This document shows, piece by piece, positions 53,277 to 63,002 of a stretch of 64,000 bases of DNA. How positions within the stretch are numbered: position 1 is the stretch's first letter; every line of letters begins with the position of its first letter. The DNA lies in assembly GCA_021776475.1 (NCBI GenBank), contig JAJFFV010000005.1:496001-560000 (forward strand), written 5' to 3'. Below the pieces are notes generated by a model, which was not told the DNA's origin, ran no database searches, and saw only the letters and a list, made by a program, of their open reading frames with translations. This DNA is from Parvularculaceae bacterium. Its GTDB lineage: Bacteria > Pseudomonadota > Alphaproteobacteria > Caulobacterales > Parvularculaceae. Position numbers and translations under genes: made by a program.

Positions 53277-54449
53277 TTATCGCTCAACGCACATGGCAAT
53301 ACCCATGCCGCCGCCAATACAAAGTGTTGCCAGTCCTTTTGAAACGTCGCGGCGTTTCATTTCATGGAGCAATGTTGTCAAGATACGCGTCCCTGACGCA
53401 CCAATAGGATGGCCAAGCGCAATCGCGCCGCCGTTCACATTTACTTTTTCCGGGTCCCATCCAAGTTCCTTGCCGACAGAAAGAGCCTGCGCCGCAAAAG
53501 CTTCGTTCGCCTCAATCAGATCGACATCATCAAGCGACCAGCCAGCTTTCTCAAGCGCCAGACGGGACGCCGGGGCCGGGCCAATACCCATAAGGGCTGG
53601 ATCAACGCCGCAATGAGCCCAGGAGGCGATCCGGCCCAACGGTTCAAGACCGCGTTTAGCGGCTTCAGAAGCAGACATCAGCACCGTGGCAGCCGCACCA
53701 TCGTTGAGACCTGAGGCATTTGCCGCCGTCACAGTACCCGTTTTAACAAACGCCGGCCGCAGCCCAGCAAGACTGTCCGCGGTCACCCCTTCCCGAATGA
53801 ATTCATCCTTGTCGAAAACGACATCGCCTTTGCGATGCTTGACGATCACGGGCGCGATTTCCTCAACAAACCTTCCATCCTGCCTGGCCGCTTCCGCCTT
53901 GTTCTGGCTTGCCGCGGCAAACGCATCCTGATCCTGCCGCGTGATCTGATATTTCTCAGCCAGGTTTTCCGCAGTCTGTCCCATATGGTAGTCGTTAAAT
54001 GCGTCCCACAAACCATCAACAATCATTGTGTCAGCCAAAGATGCCGGACCCATTTTTGTGCCCGACCGTAAAAAGGATGTATGTGGCGACATGGACATGT
54101 TTTCGTGTCCACCCGCGACAACGACGCTTGCATCACCATTCTGGATTGATTGAAAGCCAAGCGCGACGGCTCGCAGGCCTGAGCCGCAAACTTGGTTGAT
54201 GGTCATGGCGGGTCGTTCGATCGGCACACCAGCATTAACACTCGCCTGACGTGCTGTGTTTTGACCCAGACCGGCGCTCAAAACATTGCCCATTATGACC
54301 TCGCCGACATCTTCGCCGGTAATGCCAGCTCTCTCGATCGCGCTTTCGATCACAATTTGCCCAAGTGCTGGCGCAGGGACCGTTGACAGTGAGCCGGCAA
54401 ACGAGCCGATCGCCGTTCTGGTGGCGGAAGCAATTACAACGTCGGTCAT
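53277..54449 (-). CDS. phaA: Acetyl-CoA acetyltransferase PhaA
   Basis: From the ATG at 54449 the protein is 390 residues, standard for biosynthetic thiolases. [17 protein letters not shown] at the N-terminus, the acylated Cys in [15 protein letters not shown], the His in [17 protein letters not shown] and the second Cys in [11 protein letters not shown]. It condenses two acetyl-CoA to acetoacetyl-CoA. It is the first gene of a phaAB operon and diverges from phaR across about 230 bases holding a TTGC-N3-GCAA palindrome. A longer reading from 54635 covers the promoter. Confidence 0.95.
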   Translation of the reverse strand: MTDVVIASATRTAIGSFAGSLSTVPAPALGQIVIESAIERAGITGEDVGEVIMGNVLSAGLGQNTARQASVNAGVPIERPAMTINQVCGSGLRAVALGFQSIQNGDASVVVAGGHENMSMSPHTSFLRSGTKMGPASLADTMIVDGLWDAFNDYHMGQTAENLAEKYQITRQDQDAFAAASQNKAEAARQDGRFVEEIAPVIVKHRKGDVVFDKDEFIREGVTADSLAGLRPAFVKTGTVTAANASGLNDGAAATVLMSASEAAKRGLEPLGRIASWAHCGVDPALMGIGPAPASRLALEKAGWSLDDVDLIEANEAFAAQALSVGKELGWDPEKVNVNGGAIALGHPIGASGTRILTTLLHEMKRRDVSKGLATLCIGGGMGIAMCVER

Positions 54450-54613
54450 GTGGGTTCCCTTTCCTGGACAATGATACGATGGTTTAATCTCTCCTGTACT
54501 TGCCCGAAAGGGTGACCTCATTGCAACACTTTCCGAAAATTTTATGATCATCTTGGGGTGACTGGCCTCTGGTTCTATTTCCACCATTGGAGTTGTTGAC
54601 CATCGCTGCCATG

Positions 54614-54624
54614 TTGCAATGCAA
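54614..54624. promoter_or_regulatory. Candidate PhaR operator
   Basis: TTGCAATGCAA is a palindrome of the form TTGC-N3-GCAA, close to the TGC-N3-GCA pattern known for alphaproteobacterial PhaR. A second TTGCAA sits at 54521-54526. Both lie in the intergenic region between the divergent phaA and phaR genes, as expected for an autoregulating repressor. Confidence 0.5.
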
Positions 54625-54679
54625 TGAAAACGCATCTGTTTGATCGCGTTGGGAAATCCTAAGGGAAGTAATCACCGGC

Positions 54680-55288
54680 ATGGCCAGCCACGAAAAACAA
54701 GACAGTGACCCGTCGCCAGACGTGATCATGATCAAGAAATACGCAAATCGCCGACTCTACAACACTGATACTAGTTCATACGTCACGCTCGATTACCTCG
54801 CGGAGATGGTGCGGCGGAACGAAGAATTTGTGGTCACTGACGCCAAAACGGGCGCAGACATAACACGATCCGTCCTTACACAGATTATTTTTGAGGAGGA
54901 AAGCAAGGGGCAAAACCTTCTTCCTGTGAATTTTCTGCGCAAGCTGATCAAATATTATGGGGACAATTTACAATCCTTTGTCCCACCTTATCTGGAGCTC
55001 AGCATGGAGACCTTCCAGAAAAATCACGAAGCGATGCGTGAATCCATGTTGGGAGTGATCCCCGGCAATCCCGGCCTGAAGGTTTTTGAAGATGTTGCGC
55101 GTCAGAACATGGCGATGTTTGAACAAGGGATGAAAATGTTCGGCGTCAGCGGTGCTTCGTCTTTTGCAAATCCCTGGTCGGCCATGACGCCGGCTCAGGA
55201 AAAAAAGTCCACCGATCACGACGCAGAAATTGCAGCGCTCCGAGAGGAAATTGACGCTCTAAAAACGAGGCTGTCGGAAAAAGAATAA
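54680..55288 (+). CDS. phaR: Polyhydroxyalkanoate synthesis repressor PhaR
   Basis: A 202-residue PhaR. The N-terminal DNA-binding region reads IKKYANRRLYNTDTSSYVT and DYLAEMVRRNEEFVVTDAKT. QIIFEEESKGQNLLPVNFLR is the PHB-accumulation regulatory domain. The remainder is helical, ending with an acidic coiled coil (IAALREEIDALKTRL). It binds both DNA and PHB and represses phasin and pha genes until polymer appears. AAGGGAAG lies about 14 bases before the ATG, a little far. Divergent from phaA. Confidence 0.95.
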   Translation: MASHEKQDSDPSPDVIMIKKYANRRLYNTDTSSYVTLDYLAEMVRRNEEFVVTDAKTGADITRSVLTQIIFEEESKGQNLLPVNFLRKLIKYYGDNLQSFVPPYLELSMETFQKNHEAMRESMLGVIPGNPGLKVFEDVARQNMAMFEQGMKMFGVSGASSFANPWSAMTPAQEKKSTDHDAEIAALREEIDALKTRLSEKE

Positions 55289-55294
55289 GCAGAA

Positions 55295-56998
55295 TCAAGC
55301 GCTGCAGGCAGCTACAGCATCAGCGCTCTTTTCAACCTGGCTCCATTCCGGTTTCCGCTCAGGCCGACCGATGTAAAAGCCTTGCAGATAGTCAACACCC
55401 AGGCCCTTGAGCAACATCGCATCGGCATCATTGTCGACCCATTCGGCCACTGTCTTCATGCCGAAATTGCGCGCAAGATCGAGTAGAGTTCTGACAAACA
55501 ACTGGTTTTCGCGGGACGAGGAAACACCGGTCACAAATGATCCATCAATCTTCAGTACATCAATGTCGAGCGCCTTGAGGTTGCGGAAAGACGTATAACC
55601 GGCACCGAAGTCATCGATGGCGAAATGACAACCAACATCCTTGATCTCCGAAACAAATTCCTTTGAGGCTTCGACGGCATCGACGACCTGTGTTTCGGTT
55701 AATTCCACGGTGATGCGGTCAGCAACATCGCGATTTGCTCGCAGATGGGCAAGATACCCTTCTGCCCAAACCGGATCTTTCACAGTCTCCCATGAAATAT
55801 TAACGTTCAGCGAGACTTCTGGTTTCGCGTACAGCGCCTGTGTCGCCAGTTCCAGCACTCTGCGGTCCAAAAGATGGACAAGTCCAAGCCGCTCTGCGAC
55901 TGGAATGAATTGCGGTGCCGGGATCTCTTTGCCGTTGTGGATCATGCGGGCCAGGCACTCATATTTTGTCCACTGATCATTCAGATCAGAAACGATCGGT
56001 TGATACGCCAGCTCAATTCGGCGCTCGTTCAGAGCGGTCAGAATAGTGTCGGACATTTCCGTGTAGCGCTTCCGCCGTGTCACGGTCTCTGTCTTTTCGG
56101 AAAACAACGACCAGCTTGAAGGACCGATCTGACGGGCTGCATCAAGCGCGGCTTCTGCACGGGCCATCGCAATATCGGAGGTTTTGACTTCTTCGTCGAT
56201 TACAGCAACACCTGCACAAACAGAAGCAGTAACGCCGCCTGTTTGGGTTGTATAGATACTCTCGCGGACTGCACCGAGAAGTTTGTTGCAGACGGTTCTG
56301 ACGTCCTGACTTTCTGTCCTATGCAGAATAATACCGAATTTCGTACCTGCCACACGACCCAGAGAGTCGTTTGGAGACAGCACAGACATCAACCGAGCCG
56401 ATGTCTCAACAATCACTTCATCGGCAACATCGAACCCGAAATCGCTGTTCACGACCCCAAGGTTGTCGATACCAACCATGATATAGGCGCCCTTATTGCA
56501 CTCACCACCAGTCATACTGATGTGCTGGCTCAGGAGTTCCTTCACCCGTTGACGGTTTAATTGACCGGTCAATTCGTCATAGGACGCAAGCCACGACAAA
56601 CGGCTCTCGCGCGCTTTTTGTTCCTGGATCGTCCGCAAAACGCCGATTAGTCGTTGCTCGCCAGCAAACGCAAGCCAGCTACCGCGCTCTTCATACCAGC
56701 GCAGGCTGCCGTCTTCAGCCTTTATGCGATATTCGACGGTATAGCCGCGGCCGGAATCTTGGGCATTTTTGACTTCGCTCTCGCGGGCCATAATATCCTC
56801 GGGCGAAATCAGGCTTACAAGCATTGCCAGAGAATTAATCTGATCGCCGGCCTTGATGCCCAAAAATGACCCGATAGTATCCGGACTTGACCAACTGAGC
56901 TGATCTGTATTCTGATCATATTCAAACATCGCTTGCCCCGCGACTTCCATCGCCAGTTGGAGTGTGTCAGTTTGATCAGCAGCGCTTTTACTACTCAT
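55295..56998 (-). CDS. PAS-GGDEF-EAL protein, probable c-di-GMP phosphodiesterase
   Basis: A 567-residue cytoplasmic protein. An N-terminal PAS domain (about 15-125, with YTVEYRIKAEDGSLRWYEERG) is followed by a GGDEF domain in which the signature reads RVAGTKFG (about 213-219), so it cannot act as a cyclase. The EAL domain is well kept: KYECLARM (Glu near 349; ECL for EAL), LNVNIS, VELTETQ, DDFGAGYTSFRNL (about 461), LKIDGSFV, AEWVDN and YLQGFYIGRP. It should hydrolyse c-di-GMP, with the PAS domain sensing a signal and the dead GGDEF possibly binding GTP. It converges on phaR with 6 bases between. Confidence 0.88.
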   Translation of the reverse strand: MSSKSAADQTDTLQLAMEVAGQAMFEYDQNTDQLSWSSPDTIGSFLGIKAGDQINSLAMLVSLISPEDIMARESEVKNAQDSGRGYTVEYRIKAEDGSLRWYEERGSWLAFAGEQRLIGVLRTIQEQKARESRLSWLASYDELTGQLNRQRVKELLSQHISMTGGECNKGAYIMVGIDNLGVVNSDFGFDVADEVIVETSARLMSVLSPNDSLGRVAGTKFGIILHRTESQDVRTVCNKLLGAVRESIYTTQTGGVTASVCAGVAVIDEEVKTSDIAMARAEAALDAARQIGPSSWSLFSEKTETVTRRKRYTEMSDTILTALNERRIELAYQPIVSDLNDQWTKYECLARMIHNGKEIPAPQFIPVAERLGLVHLLDRRVLELATQALYAKPEVSLNVNISWETVKDPVWAEGYLAHLRANRDVADRITVELTETQVVDAVEASKEFVSEIKDVGCHFAIDDFGAGYTSFRNLKALDIDVLKIDGSFVTGVSSSRENQLFVRTLLDLARNFGMKTVAEWVDNDADAMLLKGLGVDYLQGFYIGRPERKPEWSQVEKSADAVAACSA

Positions 56999-57151
56999 AG
57001 GTCTTACCCGTATCCGTGACGCGTTCAGGAGAGCCTGCCCGCCTCAGATAAGAGTTGTAGAGTACCAAAGTAAAAAAAATTTGAAGAGATTTGTACCAAA
57101 GAGGAGCGGTCAAACCGGCACAGGTTTTGCAGCTGTAAACAGATGATTAAT

Positions 57152-57178
57152 AAAAAACCCCGCTGATAGCGGGGTTTT
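57152..57178 (-). terminator. Rho-independent terminator
   Basis: AAAACCCCGCT (57154-57164) pairs with AGCGGGGTTTT (57168-57178) around GAT. In the minus direction it is followed by a run of six Ts, so it ends transcription of the four-span membrane protein gene 26 bases upstream. Confidence 0.88.
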
Positions 57179-57203
57179 CCGGTTTTAGATGATGCAAAAA
57201 GCG

Positions 57204-57653
57204 TTAGCCGCCGCCCAATACGCCGCCTGCGACACCGAAATCGCGGCGCGCGGTCACGGTGGTCACAATAAACCCAGCCATAAAGTCTAGGAAGGTCATG
57301 GTCACAAAGACGAAGAATATCGAATTCCCGAACCCTTTGACGATAATGAACAGCAACAGGGCGACAATGAAAACCACCACAGAGAGCGCGTGATTCAAAA
57401 TTGAGTCAGTGCCCGTCTGGGTTGCCCGTAACAGCTCAACAAACAAAAAGGCCATGCTGCCGATGATGTACGCATAGCCGTAAGTGATTGTCCAAACATC
57501 ACCCGAGACCATCGGAATACCGATAATTTCCCTGTCGATCCAACCCGTACCGATCGTAAAAGTCAGGATTGTGTAGGCAACCAGGCTAACAGCCAGCAAA
57601 GGAAACATTTGAAACACCGCAACACACCTCTTCTTAATGAACGCCCAAGACAC
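57204..57653 (-). CDS. Four-span membrane protein of unknown function
   Basis: A reading of up to 149 residues with four membrane spans: FPLLAVSLVAYTILTFTI, YGYAYIIGSMAFLFVELL, LSVVVFIVALLLFIIVKGF and FVFVTMTFLDFMAGFIV. It ends in a Gly-rich tail (GVAGGVLGGG). The start is uncertain. A GTG at 57653 gives 149 residues; an ATG at 57608 gives 134 and begins just before the first span, with AGAGG about 15 bases ahead. The next gene on this strand ends 61 bases upstream. I do not recognise the family. Confidence 0.65.
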   Translation of the reverse strand: MSWAFIKKRCVAVFQMFPLLAVSLVAYTILTFTIGTGWIDREIIGIPMVSGDVWTITYGYAYIIGSMAFLFVELLRATQTGTDSILNHALSVVVFIVALLLFIIVKGFGNSIFFVFVTMTFLDFMAGFIVTTVTARRDFGVAGGVLGGG

Positions 57654-57714
57654 TTATAAACCACAAATAAGGCCCCGCCTAGGTTTTTCCAAGTCTACGC
57701 ATGGATCGTGCCGT

Positions 57715-58497
57715 TCACAGCTCGTCGATGGATCCTGGCTGACGCATGCGGCTTTTAAGCCACATAACACCCATCAAATCCCGCACAGCGACCGCCGCAC
57801 GCTGGAAATTGGTATATTTTGACTGACCATGCAGCCGAGGACGCGCTGTAACCGGCATGAATTCGATGTCCATGCCTTCACGCTTGAACAGCGCGGGTAA
57901 ATAGCGATGGAGGTGGTCGAAATATGGCAATTTCAAAAACGCATCACGGTAAAAGACCTTGAGGCCACAACCAGTATCGTTTGCGTCATCTCCGAGTAGG
58001 CTTTTGCGGATCCCGTTGGCAAGCCGGGAAGCATAGCGCTTGGCTGCCGTGTCCTGGCGGTCCTGCCGCTCGCCCGCGACCATCATCAGGAGGTCCGGCG
58101 CATCCTCCCGGGTCAGGGCTTTGTACAGCGCCGAAATATCCGCTGGATTGTTCTGTCCATCGCCATCAAGCGTGCTGATAACGGCGCCGCGGGCGCCGAC
58201 AATACCGGTTCTGATACTCCGGCTTTGCCCAGCATTGTTCCCGTGAGAAATGGCCCGCAATTCAGGAAACTCAACTTTCAACGTCGACAGAACCCGGGCT
58301 GTTTCATCGGTTGAACAGTCATTCACCGCAATAATCTCGAAGGCAACTTCGCCGCGCAACGCCGTCGCAATTTCAGTGATCAGTGTTGGCGCGTTTGCCG
58401 CTTCATTGAACATCGGCACGACCACGCTCAGCGATGGCACGCCATGCACCGGTGTCTTTTCAAGATGATACAATGGAGCAGGTACACGATCGGGCAT
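57715..58497 (-). CDS. GT2-family glycosyltransferase (dolichol-phosphate-sugar synthase-like)
   Basis: From the ATG at 58497 the protein is 260 residues. The GT-A fold shows LSVVVPMFNEAANAPTLITE, the nucleotide-binding VNDCSTDETARVL, the D-x-D-like TLDGDGQNNPADI and NDTGCGLKVFYRDAF. This is the DPM1-like group that transfers a sugar from a nucleotide donor to polyprenyl phosphate. It diverges from the GT39 pair, which would use such lipid-linked sugars. A longer reading reaching 58644 would touch the neighbour's start codon, so I choose the shorter one, with only a weak ribosome-binding site. Confidence 0.85.
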   Translation of the reverse strand: MPDRVPAPLYHLEKTPVHGVPSLSVVVPMFNEAANAPTLITEIATALRGEVAFEIIAVNDCSTDETARVLSTLKVEFPELRAISHGNNAGQSRSIRTGIVGARGAVISTLDGDGQNNPADISALYKALTREDAPDLLMMVAGERQDRQDTAAKRYASRLANGIRKSLLGDDANDTGCGLKVFYRDAFLKLPYFDHLHRYLPALFKREGMDIEFMPVTARPRLHGQSKYTNFQRAAVAVRDLMGVMWLKSRMRQPGSIDEL

Positions 58498-58644
58498 GAC
58501 GTTATCGGCCTTGGCTGCGGGGAAACGATGCCTGCGCTCATAGTGGCGCCATATCAGCCTGTAAACTCTATTGTTGCGCAAGGGTGACAGACAGAAGGAA
58601 CTTGTTCTTTTATAACGGCTTTTTGCTGGAGCAAGACCGACCAC

Positions 58645-60339
58645 ATGACGACTGCCGCGATATCCGTAGACAAGAGACCGCGTATCGTACGCGCAGGAGT
58701 GCTGGTCCTTTTTGCCGCAATTGTAGCGATCGCCGGTACTTTTTCGCTGTCACCTCTTGATCGGGATGAATCTCGCTTTGCTCAGGCAACAGCACAGATG
58801 CTGGAAACCGGCGATTTTATCAATATTCGCTTCCAAGATTCCGAACGCAATAAAAAACCAGTCGGGATCTATTGGCTGCAGGCCGCCAGTGTAAGCTTGT
58901 TGTCGAAGGTAGAGGCACGCGAAATATGGGCCTACCGGATACCCTCTTTTCTCGCGGCTTTGTTATCTGCCTGGCTCGCCTATTGGGCCGGCTGCCGCCT
59001 GTTTGACGAAGAAACAGCTTTTCTCGGCGCTCTTCTTTTGATCGCCGCACCGTCTTTCAGTGGTGAGGCAACAATTGCCAAAACTGATGCCGTGTTGCTG
59101 ACAACGGTCCTTGGCACACAACTGGCCCTCGCACGTCTTTATCTGGTGGGCCTCAGGGGTAATCAACGGGTTGGGCTTGGGACCGTTTTGATGTTCTGGA
59201 TCGCGCTTGCCGCCGGCATACTGATCAAAGGGCCGATCACACCGATGATTGCGTTTTTTACGATTGTCGTCCTGGCGCTGGTTCATTTCCGGGCTGGTGT
59301 TCGGCAATTGTTTGACTGGTTCTTGTCGTTTCGCCCCGTTACAGGTCTTGTTATTCTTCTAGCCTTGGTCGGCCCCTGGATGATTGCGATCGGACTGGAA
59401 ACTGAAGGCCGGTTTTTTAGCGACGCAATTGGCACAGACATGCTGGGGAAAGTCAGCCAGTCCCAGGAAAATCACTCGGGGGCTTTGGGGTATTATGCGG
59501 TTGTGGTGTGGTTTATGTTCTGGCCCGCCGCGCTATTTTTGCCCCTAGGGCTGCAAATAGCCGTAAAGAATCTGCGCCACCCGGGAATTATCTTCGCTTT
59601 GGCTTGGCTCATTCCGACATGGCTGGTTTTTGAATTCGCCTCGACCAAGCTGCCGCACTACACCTTGCCGCTATACCCCGCCCTGGCGCTGATTGTGGCG
59701 TTTGCTGTGACACAGATTTCCCGATCTGACGGCCCGCCGAAATACCAAATAGCCAGGTTGGCCGGTTCCGCCTTGTATCTGGCTGTTGCTGCCCTCGTCG
59801 CCGTTCTCATCATTTACGCAGGGGACCGATTCAGTGCCGCACGAACCGGCCTGCCGGAGTATCTGTTCGCGCTCCCGATCCTCGCTGGCAGTTGCCTGTC
59901 TTTGTGGCTGTTATGGCAGTGCCGATTGAAGTCCAGCCTTGTCTCTTCGAGCCTGCTTGGTGCCCTGACCGCTTGGATACTCTATCAGGGCGCCCTGCCA
60001 AGGCTTGATTATTTCCAGATGTCTCCTGCGATCTCAACCACGCTGAAACAGAACGGCCGCCATCCTCTTCATGATAACGCGCCACCGGTTGCGCTGCTCG
60101 GTTATTATGAACCGTCGGTAATATTTTTGGTCGGCACCAACACCATCAGTGCCTCTCCGCAATCTGCTGCGGCCTGGCTGATGGCAGAATCTGGCCATGT
60201 GGCAGTTGTTGAAGGAAGATACCAAGAAGCTTTCGTCGCTGCGCTCGCTGACACGCCGGTGCAAAAATTGGCGACCCTCACCGGTTACAACTATTCAAAC
60301 GGCATAGATGTGGTACTAACCCTGTACATTTCAGAATAG
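58645..60339 (+). CDS. GT39/ArnT-like integral-membrane glycosyltransferase
   Basis: A 564-residue polytopic protein of the PMT/ArnT type. The first outer loop carries the catalytic-acid motif LDRDESRFAQAT (about 39-50), and ERNKKPVGIYWLQAASV follows, both hallmarks of ArnT-like transferases. About 11-13 membrane spans come after that. Such enzymes move a sugar from polyprenyl phosphate to lipid A or other acceptors on the periplasmic face. It starts 147 bases from the divergent polyprenyl-phosphate glycosyltransferase, and a second GT39 gene follows after 21 bases. Confidence 0.85.
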   Translation: MTTAAISVDKRPRIVRAGVLVLFAAIVAIAGTFSLSPLDRDESRFAQATAQMLETGDFINIRFQDSERNKKPVGIYWLQAASVSLLSKVEAREIWAYRIPSFLAALLSAWLAYWAGCRLFDEETAFLGALLLIAAPSFSGEATIAKTDAVLLTTVLGTQLALARLYLVGLRGNQRVGLGTVLMFWIALAAGILIKGPITPMIAFFTIVVLALVHFRAGVRQLFDWFLSFRPVTGLVILLALVGPWMIAIGLETEGRFFSDAIGTDMLGKVSQSQENHSGALGYYAVVVWFMFWPAALFLPLGLQIAVKNLRHPGIIFALAWLIPTWLVFEFASTKLPHYTLPLYPALALIVAFAVTQISRSDGPPKYQIARLAGSALYLAVAALVAVLIIYAGDRFSAARTGLPEYLFALPILAGSCLSLWLLWQCRLKSSLVSSSLLGALTAWILYQGALPRLDYFQMSPAISTTLKQNGRHPLHDNAPPVALLGYYEPSVIFLVGTNTISASPQSAAAWLMAESGHVAVVEGRYQEAFVAALADTPVQKLATLTGYNYSNGIDVVLTLYISE

Positions 60340-60360
60340 ACAAGAATTAAGCCACACCCG

Positions 60361-61914
60361 ATGTCCCAGTTTCTCCGCCTCAAACAACTCGCTGACACCC
60401 ATCCGGCGAAACTTTTTCTCTATCTGCTTTTTGCCGTTACCGGCGTGCGCATAATTTTTCTGTTTTTCAGCCAGATTGATCTGGGACCAGACGAGACGCA
60501 ATATTGGTGGTGGAGCCGGGAGCTGGCTTTTGGATATTTCTCAAAACCGCCAATGATTGCCTGGTTGATTGGTTCAACAACCTTTGTGTTCGGTAATGCG
60601 GAATGGGCAGTCCGCTTGTCCTCGCCGTTCATCATAGCAGCGACCGCGTGGTTGATCTTTGTTGTCGCGCGTGACCTATACAATGAAAAAACGGCTCTGT
60701 GGTCAGGTATTGTTTGGATGACCATGCCCGTTATTTCGCTCGCTAACGCCATCGTGAGTACTGACATTCCACTTCTTTTTTTCTGGGCATTGGCGTTGCT
60801 CGCATTCGTCAAAATTGCAGACAAGGCAAGCATCGTTTGGGCTGTGATACTTGGGGCTGCACTTGGTCTTGGCATGTTGTCGAAATATGCCATGATCTAT
60901 TTTCCATTCTGTATGGTCCTGGCCTTCGCGCTATCTTCTTATGCCCGAAAAGCGCTGCGCCCGACCCAACTGTTGATCGCGGCCGGCGTGGCAGCGCTGG
61001 TGTTTCTGCCTAATATCTTGTGGAACGCCGCCAACGAGTTTCAAACTCTGGCCCATACCCAAGAAAACGCGCAGTGGAACAAGGACACGTTCAATTTCGA
61101 CGAATTCTTCGAGTTCTTTGGCGCACAGTTTGGGGTTGCGGGCCCGATCATTTTTGGCACTTTGCTGTGGGGACTGATCACTTTAAAAAAACGCATTGGA
61201 GATGATGAAAGCCTTGGCTCAAGGGATCTGATGTTGATTGGTTTTGCCCTGCCTCCTCTTGTCGTAATCCTGTTTCAAGCGTTCATCTCACATGCCAATG
61301 CCAATTGGGCGATGGCGTCTTATCCTGCTGTAACGATCCTCGTCGTTACCTGGCTAATACGTGCCGGGAGTATCAAGTGGGTGCAGGTATCGACCAGCGT
61401 TCACGTGGTTGTGGCGCTGGTTTTCATGATCGCAACCACAAATTTTTCCATCGTCGATGCCTTGGGCATGTCAAATTCGATCAAACGTGTTCGTGGGTGG
61501 GAACAACAGGCCGCCGATATTGCAGCTTATGCGGAGCAATACCCCGCCATCGTAGTTGATGATCGCGAATTGATGGGCCATTTGTTGTACTACATGCGCA
61601 CCTACGGGAAGCCAATTTACGCTTGGGATCTCAACCGAAACGTTGAACATCATTACGAAGCGTTTGATCTTTTCGACCCGGCAAGCGTCGAAACCGCGCT
61701 GTTGGTGGCAAAATACCCTGCCTATCTATATTCCTATGTTGAGTTCGACAATATACTTGAGCTGGGGATTAGCGCCGCAGATATGAAGGTCGAGTGCCGG
61801 CGGCAATACTCCCTTTACGAACTATCTGGGTATGACAGCTCAAAAGGTCCTGACGATATTATACTACCGGCGGAATCCGTGAGCCAGCCCAATGAGAATT
61901 GCCGTCCCTACTAA
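60361..61914 (+). CDS. GT39-family integral-membrane glycosyltransferase
   Basis: A 517-residue polytopic protein with the same GT-C plan as its upstream neighbour. The acid motif is DLGPDETQYWWWSREL (about 39-54) and FGYFSKPPMIAWLIG follows. Multiple membrane spans and a periplasmic C-terminal domain come next. It is a second transferase that probably uses a polyprenyl-phosphate sugar. The two share little beyond the fold, so they may act on different acceptors. Its last 4 bases overlap the convergent GT2 gene. Confidence 0.82.
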   Translation: MSQFLRLKQLADTHPAKLFLYLLFAVTGVRIIFLFFSQIDLGPDETQYWWWSRELAFGYFSKPPMIAWLIGSTTFVFGNAEWAVRLSSPFIIAATAWLIFVVARDLYNEKTALWSGIVWMTMPVISLANAIVSTDIPLLFFWALALLAFVKIADKASIVWAVILGAALGLGMLSKYAMIYFPFCMVLAFALSSYARKALRPTQLLIAAGVAALVFLPNILWNAANEFQTLAHTQENAQWNKDTFNFDEFFEFFGAQFGVAGPIIFGTLLWGLITLKKRIGDDESLGSRDLMLIGFALPPLVVILFQAFISHANANWAMASYPAVTILVVTWLIRAGSIKWVQVSTSVHVVVALVFMIATTNFSIVDALGMSNSIKRVRGWEQQAADIAAYAEQYPAIVVDDRELMGHLLYYMRTYGKPIYAWDLNRNVEHHYEAFDLFDPASVETALLVAKYPAYLYSYVEFDNILELGISAADMKVECRRQYSLYELSGYDSSKGPDDIILPAESVSQPNENCRPY

Positions 61915-62942
61915 CGAGAAATGTGCTTTGAAGTGATGCTGCGGGCACGCTCCAGGCCCGATCGTCCTGACTTCGCGCGAATGCCTAACAAAGACAAGGC
62001 GCGTTTGATCAAAATGCCCACTGCCTTTAATCCAAACGCCATCCACACAAATACGCTCACCAGCAGCAGGAATAGTTTCGGGTAGGGTTTGCGGAAATGA
62101 GTCCAGAAATATCGCACAAGACTTTGTGCTTTGCGCGCTTCCACCCGCAGCCGATTGGTCCTGCTGGAGCTCTTATAATGCAGAATACTGACACCTGGCG
62201 CAAAGAATACGTCACCCCCAGCATTGCGCAGTCGCAGGCAAAAATCGACATCCTCCACATGCAAGAAGTAATCTTCATCCATCCCGTCAATCGAGAAAAA
62301 GGTCTCCCGCTTCATTAACATGCAGGCGCCTGAAATCACCGGAATTGGAACGGTTATGTCGGGGCAGGGGTCCTGGTGCATATTGAACCGGCGAAAATAG
62401 GGATGACGAGGCGCAAACTTGTAGAGCTTTGTCAGTTCGACGAAAGCCGTCCATGGTGTTAGCGGGCTGCGCCGGGAGCCTGCTTGTTCTGTGCCATCCG
62501 GATTAATCAGCTTACCACCAAGCACCCAGTCTCCGCGGAACAACGCCGCCTCAGTCAGTAATTCAGCGACTGCGCGATCTGGTAAAATCGCATCGGGATT
62601 GAGGATAAACAGATAACGGCCGGTCGCTGCCTTCGCGCCAAGGTTACAGGCGCCTGCGTATCCAACATTTCCATGACCTGAAACTATCCGTAGCTTCCCG
62701 GCCTCATCACCGGCAAGCGCCGATAACCGCTCTATAGCATTAGACCAATTGCCATTGTTGACCACAATAATTTCAGCGACTTCAGGCTGGCGCATGGCAG
62801 AAAGAACCGAGCGCACCAATAAAGGCCCGGTCCAATAGGAGACAATAATCACGCTGACGTTTTTGCGAACGCACGGAAGCTGCTCCTCCGCGAGGTCTTC
62901 TGCGACACCCTTCGTACTGACGTCCATTGCTGGAATACTCAC
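61911..62942 (-). CDS. GT2-family glycosyltransferase (rhamnosyltransferase-like)
   Basis: A 343-residue GT-A glycosyltransferase. VSVIIVSYWTGPLLVRSVL, AEIIVVNNGNWSNAI, ATGRYLFILNPDAILPD (donor metal site) and FLHVEDVDFCLRLRNAGG (ED-D base motif) are typical of WcaA/RfbF-like enzymes that add rhamnose or a related sugar to a polysaccharide repeat. A C-terminal hydrophobic segment (LFLLLVSVFVWMAFGLKAVG) should tether it to the membrane. It is 60 bases downstream of the O-antigen-ligase-like gene on the same strand. Confidence 0.85.
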   Translation of the reverse strand: MSIPAMDVSTKGVAEDLAEEQLPCVRKNVSVIIVSYWTGPLLVRSVLSAMRQPEVAEIIVVNNGNWSNAIERLSALAGDEAGKLRIVSGHGNVGYAGACNLGAKAATGRYLFILNPDAILPDRAVAELLTEAALFRGDWVLGGKLINPDGTEQAGSRRSPLTPWTAFVELTKLYKFAPRHPYFRRFNMHQDPCPDITVPIPVISGACMLMKRETFFSIDGMDEDYFLHVEDVDFCLRLRNAGGDVFFAPGVSILHYKSSSRTNRLRVEARKAQSLVRYFWTHFRKPYPKLFLLLVSVFVWMAFGLKAVGILIKRALSLLGIRAKSGRSGLERARSITSKHISR

Positions 62943-63002
62943 ACTTAATTCCCCCGTACGTGCCTGTTTTGCTTCATAAGCCGCAGCATAACAAGTCTTG
63001 AC

